From: JBHGBM01 sp041946965
Lineage (GTDB): Bacteria > Acidobacteriota > Terriglobia > Bryobacterales > Bryobacteraceae
DNA length: 17,845 nt
Assembly (NCBI GenBank): GCA_041946965.1
Contig: JBHGBM010000102.1
Span: 1 to 17,845, forward strand
Direction: 5' to 3'
Shown here piece after piece: positions 1-6,863 of the stretch. The translations under genes and the position numbers were made by a program. Position 1 is the first letter of the stretch, and each line of letters opens with the position of its first letter. Under the pieces are notes generated by a model, which was not told the origin of the DNA, searched no databases, and worked only from the letters and a program-made list of their open reading frames with translations.

Positions 1-2
1 TG

Positions 3-344
3 GAGATGCTCGGCGTGCCCGCGCTGATCTTCGCGCTCGGCATGTACCTGCCGCTGGAGTTGAACACTCCCGCGCTGGCGGGCGGGGCGCTGGCGCACTT
101 CGTGAGCAAGCGCGGGCGCACCCCGCGCGAGCGCGGCATCATCATCGCATCCGGCCTGATGGCGGGCGGCGCGCTGGGCGGCGTGTTCGGCGCCGCTCTG
201 CGCCTGGCCCCGGGCTACGCGGAGAGCCTGGTGAAAACTCCGTTCTTCGACAACGACCCGGTCTCCCAGACTGTCTCCGCGGCGCTATTCGCCGCGCTGT
301 GCCTCTACGTGTGGTTCGGTTCCAACCGGGAGAAGGAATTATGA
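3..344 (+). CDS. OPT-family oligopeptide transporter, C-terminal part (5' end outside window)
   Basis: This frame is open from the window edge, so only about the last 113 residues of a larger membrane protein are present. The segment reading LGVPALIFALGMYLPLELNT, followed by PALAGGALAHFV, matches the conserved C-terminal region of OPT-family transporters. These are inner-membrane proteins that import small peptides or metal chelates. A glycine/alanine-rich hydrophobic stretch follows, then a final membrane segment and a charged tail (NREKEL). The internal ATG at 6 is probably not the true start. The stop codon overlaps the ATG of the next gene as ATGA, so the two are very likely co-transcribed and translationally coupled. 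The substrate cannot be told from this fragment. Confidence 0.75.
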   Translation, partial: EMLGVPALIFALGMYLPLELNTPALAGGALAHFVSKRGRTPRERGIIIASGLMAGGALGGVFGAALRLAPGYAESLVKTPFFDNDPVSQTVSAALFAALCLYVWFGSNREKEL

Positions 345-1633
345 GGTTCGAAGATCTGGCGGCCAACGCCATTCTCGGCATCGATACTCTTTGGGGCGGC
401 GACGTGATGCACCCGTCCGGGACGGGGCGTTTCATTGCCGATTCCTGGTTCTCCGACGAGCCGCTGCCGGCGGCCTACACCCACCCCGCCGCGCAGCCGC
501 TGCGCGATACCGGAGGCGTTTCCGCCAAGGCGCCGGACCAGGCCGCCATCGAGGCTTACCTTGCGGCAGTGGATGTTCGGGGAGCGATACAGGAGCTGGC
601 GGAGACCGCGAAGACTCCTGTGCTCGCGGGCCTGGCCGATTCGCTTCAGGTGATGTTCGATCTCGCCATGGAGATTCTGGGGAAGGGCGAGCCGGTGCCC
701 TACGCCCGCTCGGTGCGCGCCTCCACGGGCGAAGATCCCACGCCCTCGAACCCCGCGCCCAAGCGCGCCCAACTCGCCGGGCTGCTCGAACGTCAGGGAT
801 ACGGCGGTGAGTTGCTGGCCGCCACGGACGCCTGGCGGCAGGCCCGCCGCGCGCCGCTGGCCTGCGTGCGCCGGCTCGGCGCCGCCTTTATCGCCCACTA
901 CGACGCGCTCTCGGCGAAGAACGTGGTCCCCTATCTCCCGCCGGAGATGCGCCCGGTGCCGCGCGCCAATATCGAGTTCCTGCCAATCAAAGACGCCTGG
1001 TTCTCCGGCTCCATGAACTACATGGGCCGCAAGCGTCCGGTCGAGTACGAAGCCACTTACGAGATCAACTCCTCGCTGGAGATTTCACTGCCCGAGTTCG
1101 AGCAGCTCGTGAGCCATGAAGTGGTCCCCGGGCACGTGACCACGTTCGCTTACATACAGGATCTGTACGTGCGCGGCGTGCTGGGCTTCGAAGCCACCGT
1201 GCTCACCATGAACACGCGGGAGGCCACGCTTTCCGAAGGCATCGCCAACAACGCGATCCTGATGGCGCACGGCGTGACCGAGATCAGCGAGCTTCCCGAT
1301 GAAGACCTGCAAATCGGCGTCCTGCTCGCGCTGTTGCAGGACGACGCCAAGAACCAGTCCTCCTATCTCACCTGGAGGGAAGGCGTGCCGGAGCGGGAAG
1401 TGGCCGCGGCGCTGCGGCGCGACTTCCTGGTGAGCGAGGAGCGCGCCGCCAAGCTTTCGGGCGCGTGGGGCCGGCACCCGCTGCTAGGCCGCATGTACCT
1501 GCCCGCCTATCGCGCCGGCACCGAACGCGTGGCCGAACTGCGGCGCAAGTATCCGCCCGAGCGCCTGATCCCGGCGCTGTATGGCGCCAACGGGCTGGTG
1601 GACATCGTTACGGTGGAAGCCGCCCTGGGCTGA
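341..1633 (+). CDS. Putative zinc metallopeptidase, DUF885-like (HExxPGH)
   Basis: This is a 430-residue protein with no signal peptide, so it is probably cytoplasmic. I chose the ATG at 341 over an upstream alternative because it overlaps the transporter stop (ATGA) and has a purine-rich GGGAGAAGG sequence just before it. The motif HEVVPGH at residues 259-265 has the HExxPGH form seen in DUF885-type peptidases. A downstream SEGIANN carries E299, which sits where those proteins have the third zinc ligand (their EGWA region). H259, E260, H265 and E299 are therefore the likely metal site. The protein is shorter than typical DUF885 members (about 550-600 residues), so the family link is tentative. 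Coupling to an OPT transporter suggests it hydrolyses imported peptides or peptide conjugates; that role is inference. Confidence 0.6.
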   Translation: MRFEDLAANAILGIDTLWGGDVMHPSGTGRFIADSWFSDEPLPAAYTHPAAQPLRDTGGVSAKAPDQAAIEAYLAAVDVRGAIQELAETAKTPVLAGLADSLQVMFDLAMEILGKGEPVPYARSVRASTGEDPTPSNPAPKRAQLAGLLERQGYGGELLAATDAWRQARRAPLACVRRLGAAFIAHYDALSAKNVVPYLPPEMRPVPRANIEFLPIKDAWFSGSMNYMGRKRPVEYEATYEINSSLEISLPEFEQLVSHEVVPGHVTTFAYIQDLYVRGVLGFEATVLTMNTREATLSEGIANNAILMAHGVTEISELPDEDLQIGVLLALLQDDAKNQSSYLTWREGVPEREVAAALRRDFLVSEERAAKLSGAWGRHPLLGRMYLPAYRAGTERVAELRRKYPPERLIPALYGANGLVDIVTVEAALG

Positions 1634-1671
1634 TCGATACTTTCCCCGGCGCCCGGCTCGCTCCGCTCCTG

Positions 1672-1677
1672 TACAAT
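1672..1677 (+). promoter_or_regulatory. Candidate -10 box (TACAAT) for the PLP enzyme
   Basis: TACAAT differs from TATAAT at one base and ends 16 nt before the ATG at 1694. A purine-rich GGTGGGAG lies between them and could serve as ribosome binding site. No convincing -35 element is visible at the usual spacing. Transcription from here would give a leader of roughly 10 nt. Confidence 0.4.
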
Positions 1678-1693
1678 CTGGGTGGGAGCGAAT

Positions 1694-2938
1694 ATGCCGC
1701 ACGACACACACGATCACGTCCGCCGGCGCACAGCCGTGCTCACACGGGGATTCGACCCGGCGCTGTCCTTCGGCTCCGCGCGGCCGGCGGTCTTTCGCAG
1801 CTCGACCTATGTGTTCGCCAGCCCGGAAGCCGCCCAGCGGGCTTTCGATATCGCCAGCGGCCGCATTGAACCGGCGGACGGCGAACGCGCCGACCTGATC
1901 TATTCCCGCATCTCGCATCCCAACGCGGAGATTCTGGAAGACCAGATTGTGCCGCTCGAAGCCGGCGCGCATGCGGCCGCGGTGTTCAATTCCGGCATGG
2001 CCGCCATCATGACGGCGTTCCTTTCGTTTCTGCGGCCGGGCGACACCATCGTCTACACCACGCCGCTTTACGGCGGCACCACGGGTCTGATCCACAATCT
2101 GCTGGAGCCTTTCGGGATCCACGCCTTTCCGGTGGCCTCGGGACAGACGCAGGCGATCGACGCGGCCATTCAGCGCGCGCAGAACCTCAAGATCCTCTAC
2201 ATCGAAACCCCCGCCAACCCCACCATGATCATGACGGACCTCCGGCGCGCGTGTGAAACCGCGGCCCGGCTGCCCAAGCGCCCGCTGGTGTTCGTGGACA
2301 ACACCTTTCTCGGCCCCGTGTTCCAGCACCCGTTGCAACTCGGCGCCGACCTGGTGCTGTACTCCGCCACCAAGTACCTCTCGGGTTTTAGCGACATGGT
2401 GGCCGGCGCGATCACCGCGCGCGATCCAAAGCTGATCCGCCAGATCCAGCAGCGGCGCGTGATGTTCGGCAACATCCTGCAACCGGACGAGTGCTGGATG
2501 CTCGACGGCCGCCTGCCCACCGTGCAGTTGCGCATGAACCGCCAGAGCAAGAGCGCGCAGAGGCTGGCCGAGGCGCTCAGCGGCCACAAGCACCTGGAGC
2601 GGGTGATCTATCCCACGCTGTTCCAGGACCCCGAGCAGAAGCGCATCTACGAGGCGCAGTGCGAGTATCCCGGCGGCCTGTTTTCGGCGGAGTTCAAAGG
2701 AGGACGCGAGGCGGCCTTCACCTTCCTGCGCCACTTGCGCATCGCCCGCAACGCGGTCTCGCTCGGAGGCGTGGAGACCCTGGTCTGCCACCCGAAATCG
2801 ACGACGCATTCCGGAATGACCGCCGCGGAGATGGAGGAATCCGGCGTCACGGACGGCCTGGTGCGGTTCTCGATCGGAATCGAGGACTGGCGGGATCTGC
2901 TGGCGGACTTCGAGCAGGCGCTGGCGGCGATTGGGTGA
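1694..2938 (+). CDS. Cys/Met metabolism PLP-dependent enzyme (cystathionine gamma-synthase / methionine gamma-lyase family)
   Basis: This is a 414-residue fold-type I PLP enzyme of transsulfuration type. The PLP lysine is K227 in YSATKYLSG. D202 in FVDNTFL should pair with the pyridine nitrogen, FNSGMAAI binds the cofactor phosphate, and YSRISHPN and TPLYGGT are the other family signatures. The N-terminal GFDPALSFGSARPAVF resembles the subgroup annotated as cystathionine gamma-synthase family, which also includes methionine gamma-lyases. Gamma-synthase and gamma-lyase activity cannot be separated from motifs alone. I chose ATG 1694, which has GGTGGGAG upstream, over an in-frame GTG at 1682. 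The gene is probably transcribed alone: 60 bp separate it from the upstream peptidase, and it converges on the HNH gene with only 7 bp between the stops. Confidence 0.85.
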   Translation: MPHDTHDHVRRRTAVLTRGFDPALSFGSARPAVFRSSTYVFASPEAAQRAFDIASGRIEPADGERADLIYSRISHPNAEILEDQIVPLEAGAHAAAVFNSGMAAIMTAFLSFLRPGDTIVYTTPLYGGTTGLIHNLLEPFGIHAFPVASGQTQAIDAAIQRAQNLKILYIETPANPTMIMTDLRRACETAARLPKRPLVFVDNTFLGPVFQHPLQLGADLVLYSATKYLSGFSDMVAGAITARDPKLIRQIQQRRVMFGNILQPDECWMLDGRLPTVQLRMNRQSKSAQRLAEALSGHKHLERVIYPTLFQDPEQKRIYEAQCEYPGGLFSAEFKGGREAAFTFLRHLRIARNAVSLGGVETLVCHPKSTTHSGMTAAEMEESGVTDGLVRFSIGIEDWRDLLADFEQALAAIG

Positions 2939-2945
2939 AACCCGC

Positions 2946-3473
2946 TCAGAAAAACAGGTACTTCCGCCACTGCTCGTCCCCCTTGCCCAGCAGCCGCATC
3001 AGGTGGCGGCTGGTGTGCAGGCTGAACGGCCGCGGGGTGCGGGCGAGTCTCATGCCGGCTTCTTCGGGGGTGCGGTTGCCTTTGCGGTTGTTGCAGGAGT
3101 GGCAGCAGGCCACCAGGTTTTCCCAGGCGGTTTCGCCGGTACGGGAGCGCGGGATCACGTGGTCGAGCGTCAGCTCGCCCGCGGGCAGCGTGCGGTGGCA
3201 GTACTGGCAGGTATAACGGTCGCGCATCAGAATGTTCTTGCGCGAAAGCGCGCGCGCCTGGTGGGGGATGCGGCGATACTCCAGCAGCCGGATCACGGAA
3301 GGAAGCTTCCGCTGGGCGCGGCAGGAATGCACCAGCGCGCCGGATTCCTCCTCGGCGGAAGCCACGCCCTTGAGCACCAGCACCAGGGCGCGGCGGGCCG
3401 CGCAGATATTGATCGGTTCGTAACTTGCATTCAGGACCAGCACCGGTCTGTGCAGCGTCTCCGAACTCGGCAT
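2946..3473 (-). CDS. HNH endonuclease family protein
   Basis: This 175-residue protein has a complete HNH core. C89xxC92 and C124xxC127 form the zinc-binding pairs, D104-H105 in LDHVIPRS hold the catalytic histidine, and CNNRKGNRTPEEAG completes the finger. The N-terminal half (VLVLNASYEPINICAARRAL) is the conserved leader of a widespread stand-alone bacterial HNH family whose cellular role is unclear. The ATG directly abuts the comF stop (TAG then ATG with no gap), so it is the second gene of a comF-HNH transcription unit. It is not a homing endonuclease inside an intron as far as can be seen. Candidate roles are DNA processing or repair; neither is shown by the sequence. Confidence 0.85.
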   Translation of the reverse strand: MPSSETLHRPVLVLNASYEPINICAARRALVLVLKGVASAEEESGALVHSCRAQRKLPSVIRLLEYRRIPHQARALSRKNILMRDRYTCQYCHRTLPAGELTLDHVIPRSRTGETAWENLVACCHSCNNRKGNRTPEEAGMRLARTPRPFSLHTSRHLMRLLGKGDEQWRKYLFF

Positions 3474-4205
3474 CTAGGAAGCCCCCAGGGTAAGAAGATC
3501 GGCGTGCGCGGAGACCGGCAGGCGGCGGTCCGCGCGCGCGAGGGTCAGCAGCGTGACCGACCGCGCGCCCGCGCGGCGAAGCGCCAGGGCGCACGCGGAA
3601 GCGGTGGAGCCGGTGGTCATCACGTCATCCACCAGCAGAAGATCGAGCCCGCGGGCGCCGGCGCGGCCGCGAAACGCTCCGGCCACGTTGCGGCGGCGGG
3701 CGGAGTTGCTCAGCCCCGCCTGCGGAGCGGTTCCGCGCGCGCGGCGCGCCAGGCGGCGCAGCGGAATCCCGGTGCGGCGCGCCACCTGGCGCGCCAGCAA
3801 CTCCGACTGGTTGAAGCCCCTCTGCCAGCGGCGGCGCCAGTGCAGCGGCATGGGCACGACGGCGTCAAAGCGCCGGTCGCGCGGCAACGCCGCCATCAAC
3901 AGGTTCGCCAGCGGGCGGGCCAGCGGCCGCATCGCCGCGTACTTGAACAGGTGAATGAGGCTCCGCAGGGCGCCCTCGTAGAAGCCGAAGCAGAAAGCCT
4001 CGTCGAAGCCGCGCTGCCCCGCCCGGCACAGGCCGCAGCGCCCCTGGTCATCGAGCGGGTAGCGGTTCTGAAAAGGCGTCTTGCAGACCATGCAGAACCA
4101 CTCGGCATCGAGCGGCTCGGGCGCGCTCAGACATCCCGCGCACACCGGCACGCGCGTGAAGCCGCGCAGCGGGGCGCCGCAGATCCGGCAATCGTCGGGA
4201 AACAC
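3474..4205 (-). CDS. comF: ComF family protein (phosphoribosyltransferase fold)
   Basis: This is a 243-residue ComF homologue. Four cysteine pairs (C6/C9, C22/C25, C38/C41, C57/C60) form the N-terminal zinc-binding part. The phosphoribosyltransferase-type half contains the family signature MPLHWRRRWQRGFNQSELLA at about 119-138 and the PRPP-loop motif LLVDDVMTTGST at about 190-201. ComF proteins are needed for uptake of transforming DNA in naturally competent bacteria, but they also occur in species not known to be competent. The start is a GTG at 4205, just ahead of the first zinc cysteines. No clear Shine-Dalgarno precedes it, so the exact start is less sure than the identity. It is followed immediately by the HNH gene. 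Confidence 0.9.
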   Translation of the reverse strand: MFPDDCRICGAPLRGFTRVPVCAGCLSAPEPLDAEWFCMVCKTPFQNRYPLDDQGRCGLCRAGQRGFDEAFCFGFYEGALRSLIHLFKYAAMRPLARPLANLLMAALPRDRRFDAVVPMPLHWRRRWQRGFNQSELLARQVARRTGIPLRRLARRARGTAPQAGLSNSARRRNVAGAFRGRAGARGLDLLLVDDVMTTGSTASACALALRRAGARSVTLLTLARADRRLPVSAHADLLTLGAS

Positions 4206-4317
4206 CAGGGAAAAGAGACGCGAAGAAACTTCCAGGACAGGGGGGAGGGCAACGCCGGCAACGGCCAGGGTGCGTCTGTGTCCGCTACTACTCGAGAAGA
4301 CTCACCTCCAAGACACA

Positions 4318-4323
4318 ATTCTA
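4318..4323 (-). promoter_or_regulatory. Weak candidate -10 box upstream of comF
   Basis: The 127-bp gap between the dipeptidase stop and the comF start reads TAGAAT on the minus strand here, about 112 nt before the GTG. No recognisable -35 accompanies it. A strong-looking GGAGGTGAG lies just downstream but leads only to a five-codon frame. This is the only promoter-like element I see in the gap. Confidence 0.2.
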
Positions 4324-4332
4324 CAGCAATCC

Positions 4333-4905
4333 TCACCTCAGGCGCGAGAAAGGCACGTCCAGGATGCCGTAGCGCTCCCATCCCTGCGCGTCGAAATGCC
4401 ACCACTCGGTGGGCATGGGGATGAAGCCGTGCCGCTGCATGACATCCTCCAGCGTGCGACGGTTGCGGATCGCTTCCGCCGGCAGCTTATTGTAGCCGCG
4501 GTGCGCCGCCTCGGTGAAATCGTCGTAGGCGGTGGGCATGGGCAGCTCGCGTCCTTCGCGCGTCACCAGCGTCAGGTCCACCGCCGCGCCGCGGTTGTGG
4601 CGCGAGCCCTTCGCGGGGTTGGCCACGTACCGTTCGTCCGGCATCAGCGCCCAAAAGCGCCTTTGCACGGAAAGCGGCCGGTAGCAGTCGTAGAGTTTCA
4701 GCCCGAGGCCGCGGGTCTCCAGGTCGCGCTGCACCGCATCCAGCCGGCGCGCCACGTCCGGACGCAGGAAACACGCCGCCTCGTCGTAGACTTTTCGCCT
4801 GGTGAAATTGTCCGCGGTGGCGTAGCGGATATCGAGCCGGATGTTGGGACTCACCTGGCGTATGTCCACCAGTCCCGCGGCGAGCGCCGGCAGCAGGAGC
4901 AGCAT
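4333..4905 (-). CDS. ddpX: D-alanyl-D-alanine dipeptidase (VanX/DdpX family), exported
   Basis: This 190-residue zinc dipeptidase should cleave D-Ala-D-Ala. Counting from the ATG at 4905, the zinc ligands are H103 and D110 in SRHNRGAAVDL and H170 in TEWWHF. E167 is the catalytic base and R76 in YRP the transition-state arginine. The spacings H-7-D and E-3-H match VanX. A short hydrophobic N-terminus (LLLLPALAAG) looks like a signal peptide, so the enzyme should act in the periplasm rather than in the cytoplasm like VanX of resistant enterococci. The ATG overlaps the epimerase stop (TGATG); a GTG three bases upstream is an alternative. It is the last gene of the murein-peptide operon, which argues for peptide salvage rather than glycopeptide resistance. 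No vanA/vanH/vanR/vanS-like genes are present. Confidence 0.88.
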   Translation of the reverse strand: MLLLLPALAAGLVDIRQVSPNIRLDIRYATADNFTRRKVYDEAACFLRPDVARRLDAVQRDLETRGLGLKLYDCYRPLSVQRRFWALMPDERYVANPAKGSRHNRGAAVDLTLVTREGRELPMPTAYDDFTEAAHRGYNKLPAEAIRNRRTLEDVMQRHGFIPMPTEWWHFDAQGWERYGILDVPFSRLR

Positions 4906-5999
4906 CACACGGCGACCAGCCCCAGTCCGGGCCGGTCAGGCAGGATGAGTTTGCCCTTGTGCACTCTCACTCCGCTGAACGGGTCGTTGCCGATGAGCAG
5001 GTTGCCGTCGAGGTCGGCGTAGTCCACCAGCGGGGAAAGGTGGGCCGCCGCCGTGCAGGAGACGGAGCTGGAGATCATGCATCCCAGCATGGTTTTCATT
5101 CCGAGCCCTTTGGCGATCTGGATCATGCGGTATCCCGCCATGATGCCGCCGGCCTTATCCAGCTTGATGTTCACGCCGTCGAAAATGCCGGCGAGCTTGG
5201 GAATGTCCGAAGGCCGCTGGCAGGCCTCGTCGGCGATGATGGGGATGTGGACACGCTTGCGCACCCAGCGCGTTTCCTCCAGCATGGCGGCGGGCATGGG
5301 CTGCTCGATGAACTCCACGCCCTGCGATTCCAGCCAGTTGATCTTGCGGACGGCCTCTTCCTTGTCGGTCCAGCCCTCGTTGGCGTCCACACGCAGCGGC
5401 TTCTTGGTCACGCTGCGCACGGCCGCGATGGTGGCTTCATCGCTCGCCAGCCCGACCTTGACTTTCAGGACGGGGAAATCGGCGGCCTCGCGCGTCTTCT
5501 GTCTGGTGATCTCCGGCGTATCGATGCCGATGGAGAAGGTGGTGACCGGGGCGTCCTGCCGGTCCAGGCCGAAGTACTTGTAGAGCGGCACGCCGAGCAT
5601 CTTCCCGACCCAGTCCATGAGCGCGATGTCGATGGCGGCTTTGGCGGCCCACTCGCCGTTCACGCGATGGAAAACCTCGCCCATCACCTTGGTGAATTCC
5701 CATGGGTTCGCGGAGAGCAGGTAAGGCCGCACGGAGGCCACCGCCTTGCGCGCGGACTCGGCGTTCTCGTGATAGCGCACGATGGGCGCACCCTCGCCGT
5801 GGCCGGTCACGTCGTCGGCGGTGAACTTCACGTACAGGTTGTCGCGGTACTGGCTGGAAGACATCACCGTGGTCCAGGTGTGCCGCAGCTTCCAGCGCAC
5901 GATGCGGGTTTCGAGCTGATTGGGCGGCGCGGCTCCGCGCGGCGCGCCCGCGGCGGCGCCCGCTCCGGCGATGCCCCGCAACCACTCGCGGCGATTCAT
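4905..5999 (-). CDS. Dipeptide epimerase (L-Ala-D/L-Glu epimerase type, enolase superfamily), Tat-exported
   Basis: This 364-residue protein belongs to the muconate-lactonising subgroup of the enolase superfamily. The catalytic lysines are K179 and K181 (LKVKVG) and K279 (NIKLD). The Mg2+ ligands are D205 (RVDANEGW), E232 (IEQPMP) and D257 (ADEA). The family converts L-Ala-D-Glu from murein peptides to L-Ala-L-Glu, although other dipeptide specificities exist. The N-terminus MNRREWLRGIAGAGAAAG is a twin-arginine signal, so export of the folded enzyme is predicted; the E. coli and Bacillus counterparts are cytoplasmic. I chose ATG 5999 because AGGAGA lies 6 nt upstream and the start overlaps the NlpC/P60 stop (ATGA). 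Its neighbours are an endopeptidase releasing such peptides and a D-Ala-D-Ala dipeptidase, which supports the murein substrate. Confidence 0.87.
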   Translation of the reverse strand: MNRREWLRGIAGAGAAAGAPRGAAPPNQLETRIVRWKLRHTWTTVMSSSQYRDNLYVKFTADDVTGHGEGAPIVRYHENAESARKAVASVRPYLLSANPWEFTKVMGEVFHRVNGEWAAKAAIDIALMDWVGKMLGVPLYKYFGLDRQDAPVTTFSIGIDTPEITRQKTREAADFPVLKVKVGLASDEATIAAVRSVTKKPLRVDANEGWTDKEEAVRKINWLESQGVEFIEQPMPAAMLEETRWVRKRVHIPIIADEACQRPSDIPKLAGIFDGVNIKLDKAGGIMAGYRMIQIAKGLGMKTMLGCMISSSVSCTAAAHLSPLVDYADLDGNLLIGNDPFSGVRVHKGKLILPDRPGLGLVAV

Positions 6000-6826
6000 T
6001 TGGGTCTCCTGCATGCTACCAGTAAAGCGGACCAGTGCGCATCCGCCAGGTCGTCGATGCGCACCATGGGAGTCTGATAAGTGGTGGCGTTGATGAACTT
6101 GCCCCCTCCGAGATAGAAGCCCGTGTGGGTGACTCTTTCGAGGCTCTTTCCGAAGTACAGCAGGTCGCCGGGTTGCAGGGCGTCCTTGGCGACCGGCAGC
6201 ATGCCGCTCCAGCGCGCCTGCGGCCCGGCGTCGCGCGGCAGCAAAACGCCGCGCTGGCGGTAGAGCATCTGCACGAAACCCGAACAATCGTAGCCGAAGC
6301 TGGAGGTCCCGCCCCACGTGTACGGCAGACCGAGGAAGCGCTTTGACAGTGCGATCACTTCCTCGATGGCGAGCGTCCGCGCTTCGAAGGAGAGGTCGCC
6401 GCGCTGCACCCAGGCGCGGCGGTCATCGGGCAGCCGCACTTCGAGCCAGCGTTCCTGGTTGGGCGGCTCGGCGGCGATCTCCAGGCGGGTTTCGAACGGC
6501 ACGGTCAACAGCGGTGCGTGCTTTGTAACGTCGGCTTCGCGGTAGAGGTGCGCGAAGAGGCTCCGCACGGCGGCCACGCGGCCCTCGACGGCGTACCGGG
6601 GGCCGGGCTTCAGCGCCTCGCGCGGCATCCAGCCGGTGTAGTCGTCCGGCGTGCGCACGCGCGCCCAGCCGTCCTTTTCGTCGAGCAGCCCCACGTTGGC
6701 GCCGTAAATGGCCTGCGAGACCACGTCCGCCTCCACGGTGGGCTTGGAATACATGTTCGCCACAGGTCTCAGGACGACGGCTTGCGGTTCTCCGGCGAAC
6801 AGGGCAGCGGCGAGCAGAATCATCAT
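5996..6826 (-). CDS. NlpC/P60 family cell-wall endopeptidase with SH3-like N-terminal region (YkfC-like)
   Basis: This is a 276-residue secreted protein. It has a hydrophobic signal (MMILLAAALFAG), then an SH3b-like region (about 20-70) with GWARVRTPDDYTGWM, a second SH3b-like region (about 90-145), and a C-terminal NlpC/P60 domain (about 150-272). The catalytic cysteine is C181 in YDCSGFVQ and the histidine is H234 in THTGFY. The third polar position is N246 (KFINA), where YkfC has histidine; Asn is tolerated in this fold. The layout matches YkfC-type gamma-D-Glu-L-diamino-acid endopeptidases, which release L-Ala-D-Glu from murein peptides. The start may be 6826 or 6823 (ATGATG), preceded by GGGGGA. 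It is the first gene of a three-gene operon and overlaps the epimerase gene by ATGA. Confidence 0.87.
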   Translation of the reverse strand: MMILLAAALFAGEPQAVVLRPVANMYSKPTVEADVVSQAIYGANVGLLDEKDGWARVRTPDDYTGWMPREALKPGPRYAVEGRVAAVRSLFAHLYREADVTKHAPLLTVPFETRLEIAAEPPNQERWLEVRLPDDRRAWVQRGDLSFEARTLAIEEVIALSKRFLGLPYTWGGTSSFGYDCSGFVQMLYRQRGVLLPRDAGPQARWSGMLPVAKDALQPGDLLYFGKSLERVTHTGFYLGGGKFINATTYQTPMVRIDDLADAHWSALLVACRRPK

Positions 6827-6834
6827 TCCCCCAT

Positions 6835-6840
6835 ATTGTC
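6835..6840 (-). promoter_or_regulatory. Candidate -10 box for the murein-peptide operon
   Basis: The minus strand reads GACAAT ending 8 nt before the ATG at 6826. The divergent gene starts only 37 bp away, so the operon promoter must lie within this short gap or inside the neighbouring coding sequence. No -35 is recognisable. Placement this close implies an almost leaderless mRNA. Confidence 0.3.
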
Positions 6841-6850
6841 TCACCGGTGG

Positions 6851-6856
6851 TACGCT
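6851..6856 (+). promoter_or_regulatory. Candidate -10 box for the bicupin gene
   Basis: TACGCT fits TANNNT and ends exactly 7 nt before the ATG at 6864. The same spacing is seen before the starts at 9408, 14190 and 15881. No -35 is visible. It would give a leaderless transcript. Confidence 0.3.
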
Positions 6857-6863
6857 GGGGCGG

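Noticed and set aside
1484..2809. 441-codon minus-strand frame opposite the PLP enzyme
   Set aside because: It is antisense to a protein with all catalytic motifs of its family, and its His/Arg/Gly-rich sequence shows no domain.
2932..2942. GGGT-GAA-ACCC hairpin between the convergent PLP-enzyme and HNH genes
   Set aside because: A 4-bp stem is too short to support a terminator call.
4288..4310. Strong Shine-Dalgarno-like GGAGGTGAG on the minus strand before comF, with a possible leader peptide
   Set aside because: The only start in reach gives five codons, and the start lies within the purine run itself, so no attenuator or leader peptide can be supported.
2931..4424. 497-codon plus-strand frame opposite comF and the HNH gene
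   Set aside because: It mirrors the zinc-finger and phosphoribosyltransferase codons of genuine genes, has low-complexity Arg/Ala/Gln content and no domain.
4333..4905. VanX-type dipeptidase as vancomycin resistance
   Set aside because: No D-Ala-D-Lac ligase, dehydrogenase or two-component regulator is nearby. The signal peptide and operon partners indicate murein-peptide breakdown.
6000..6317. Upstream 106-codon extension of the epimerase frame
   Set aside because: It overlaps the NlpC/P60 catalytic domain in another frame. The twin-arginine signal and AGGAGA ribosome site fix the start at 5999.
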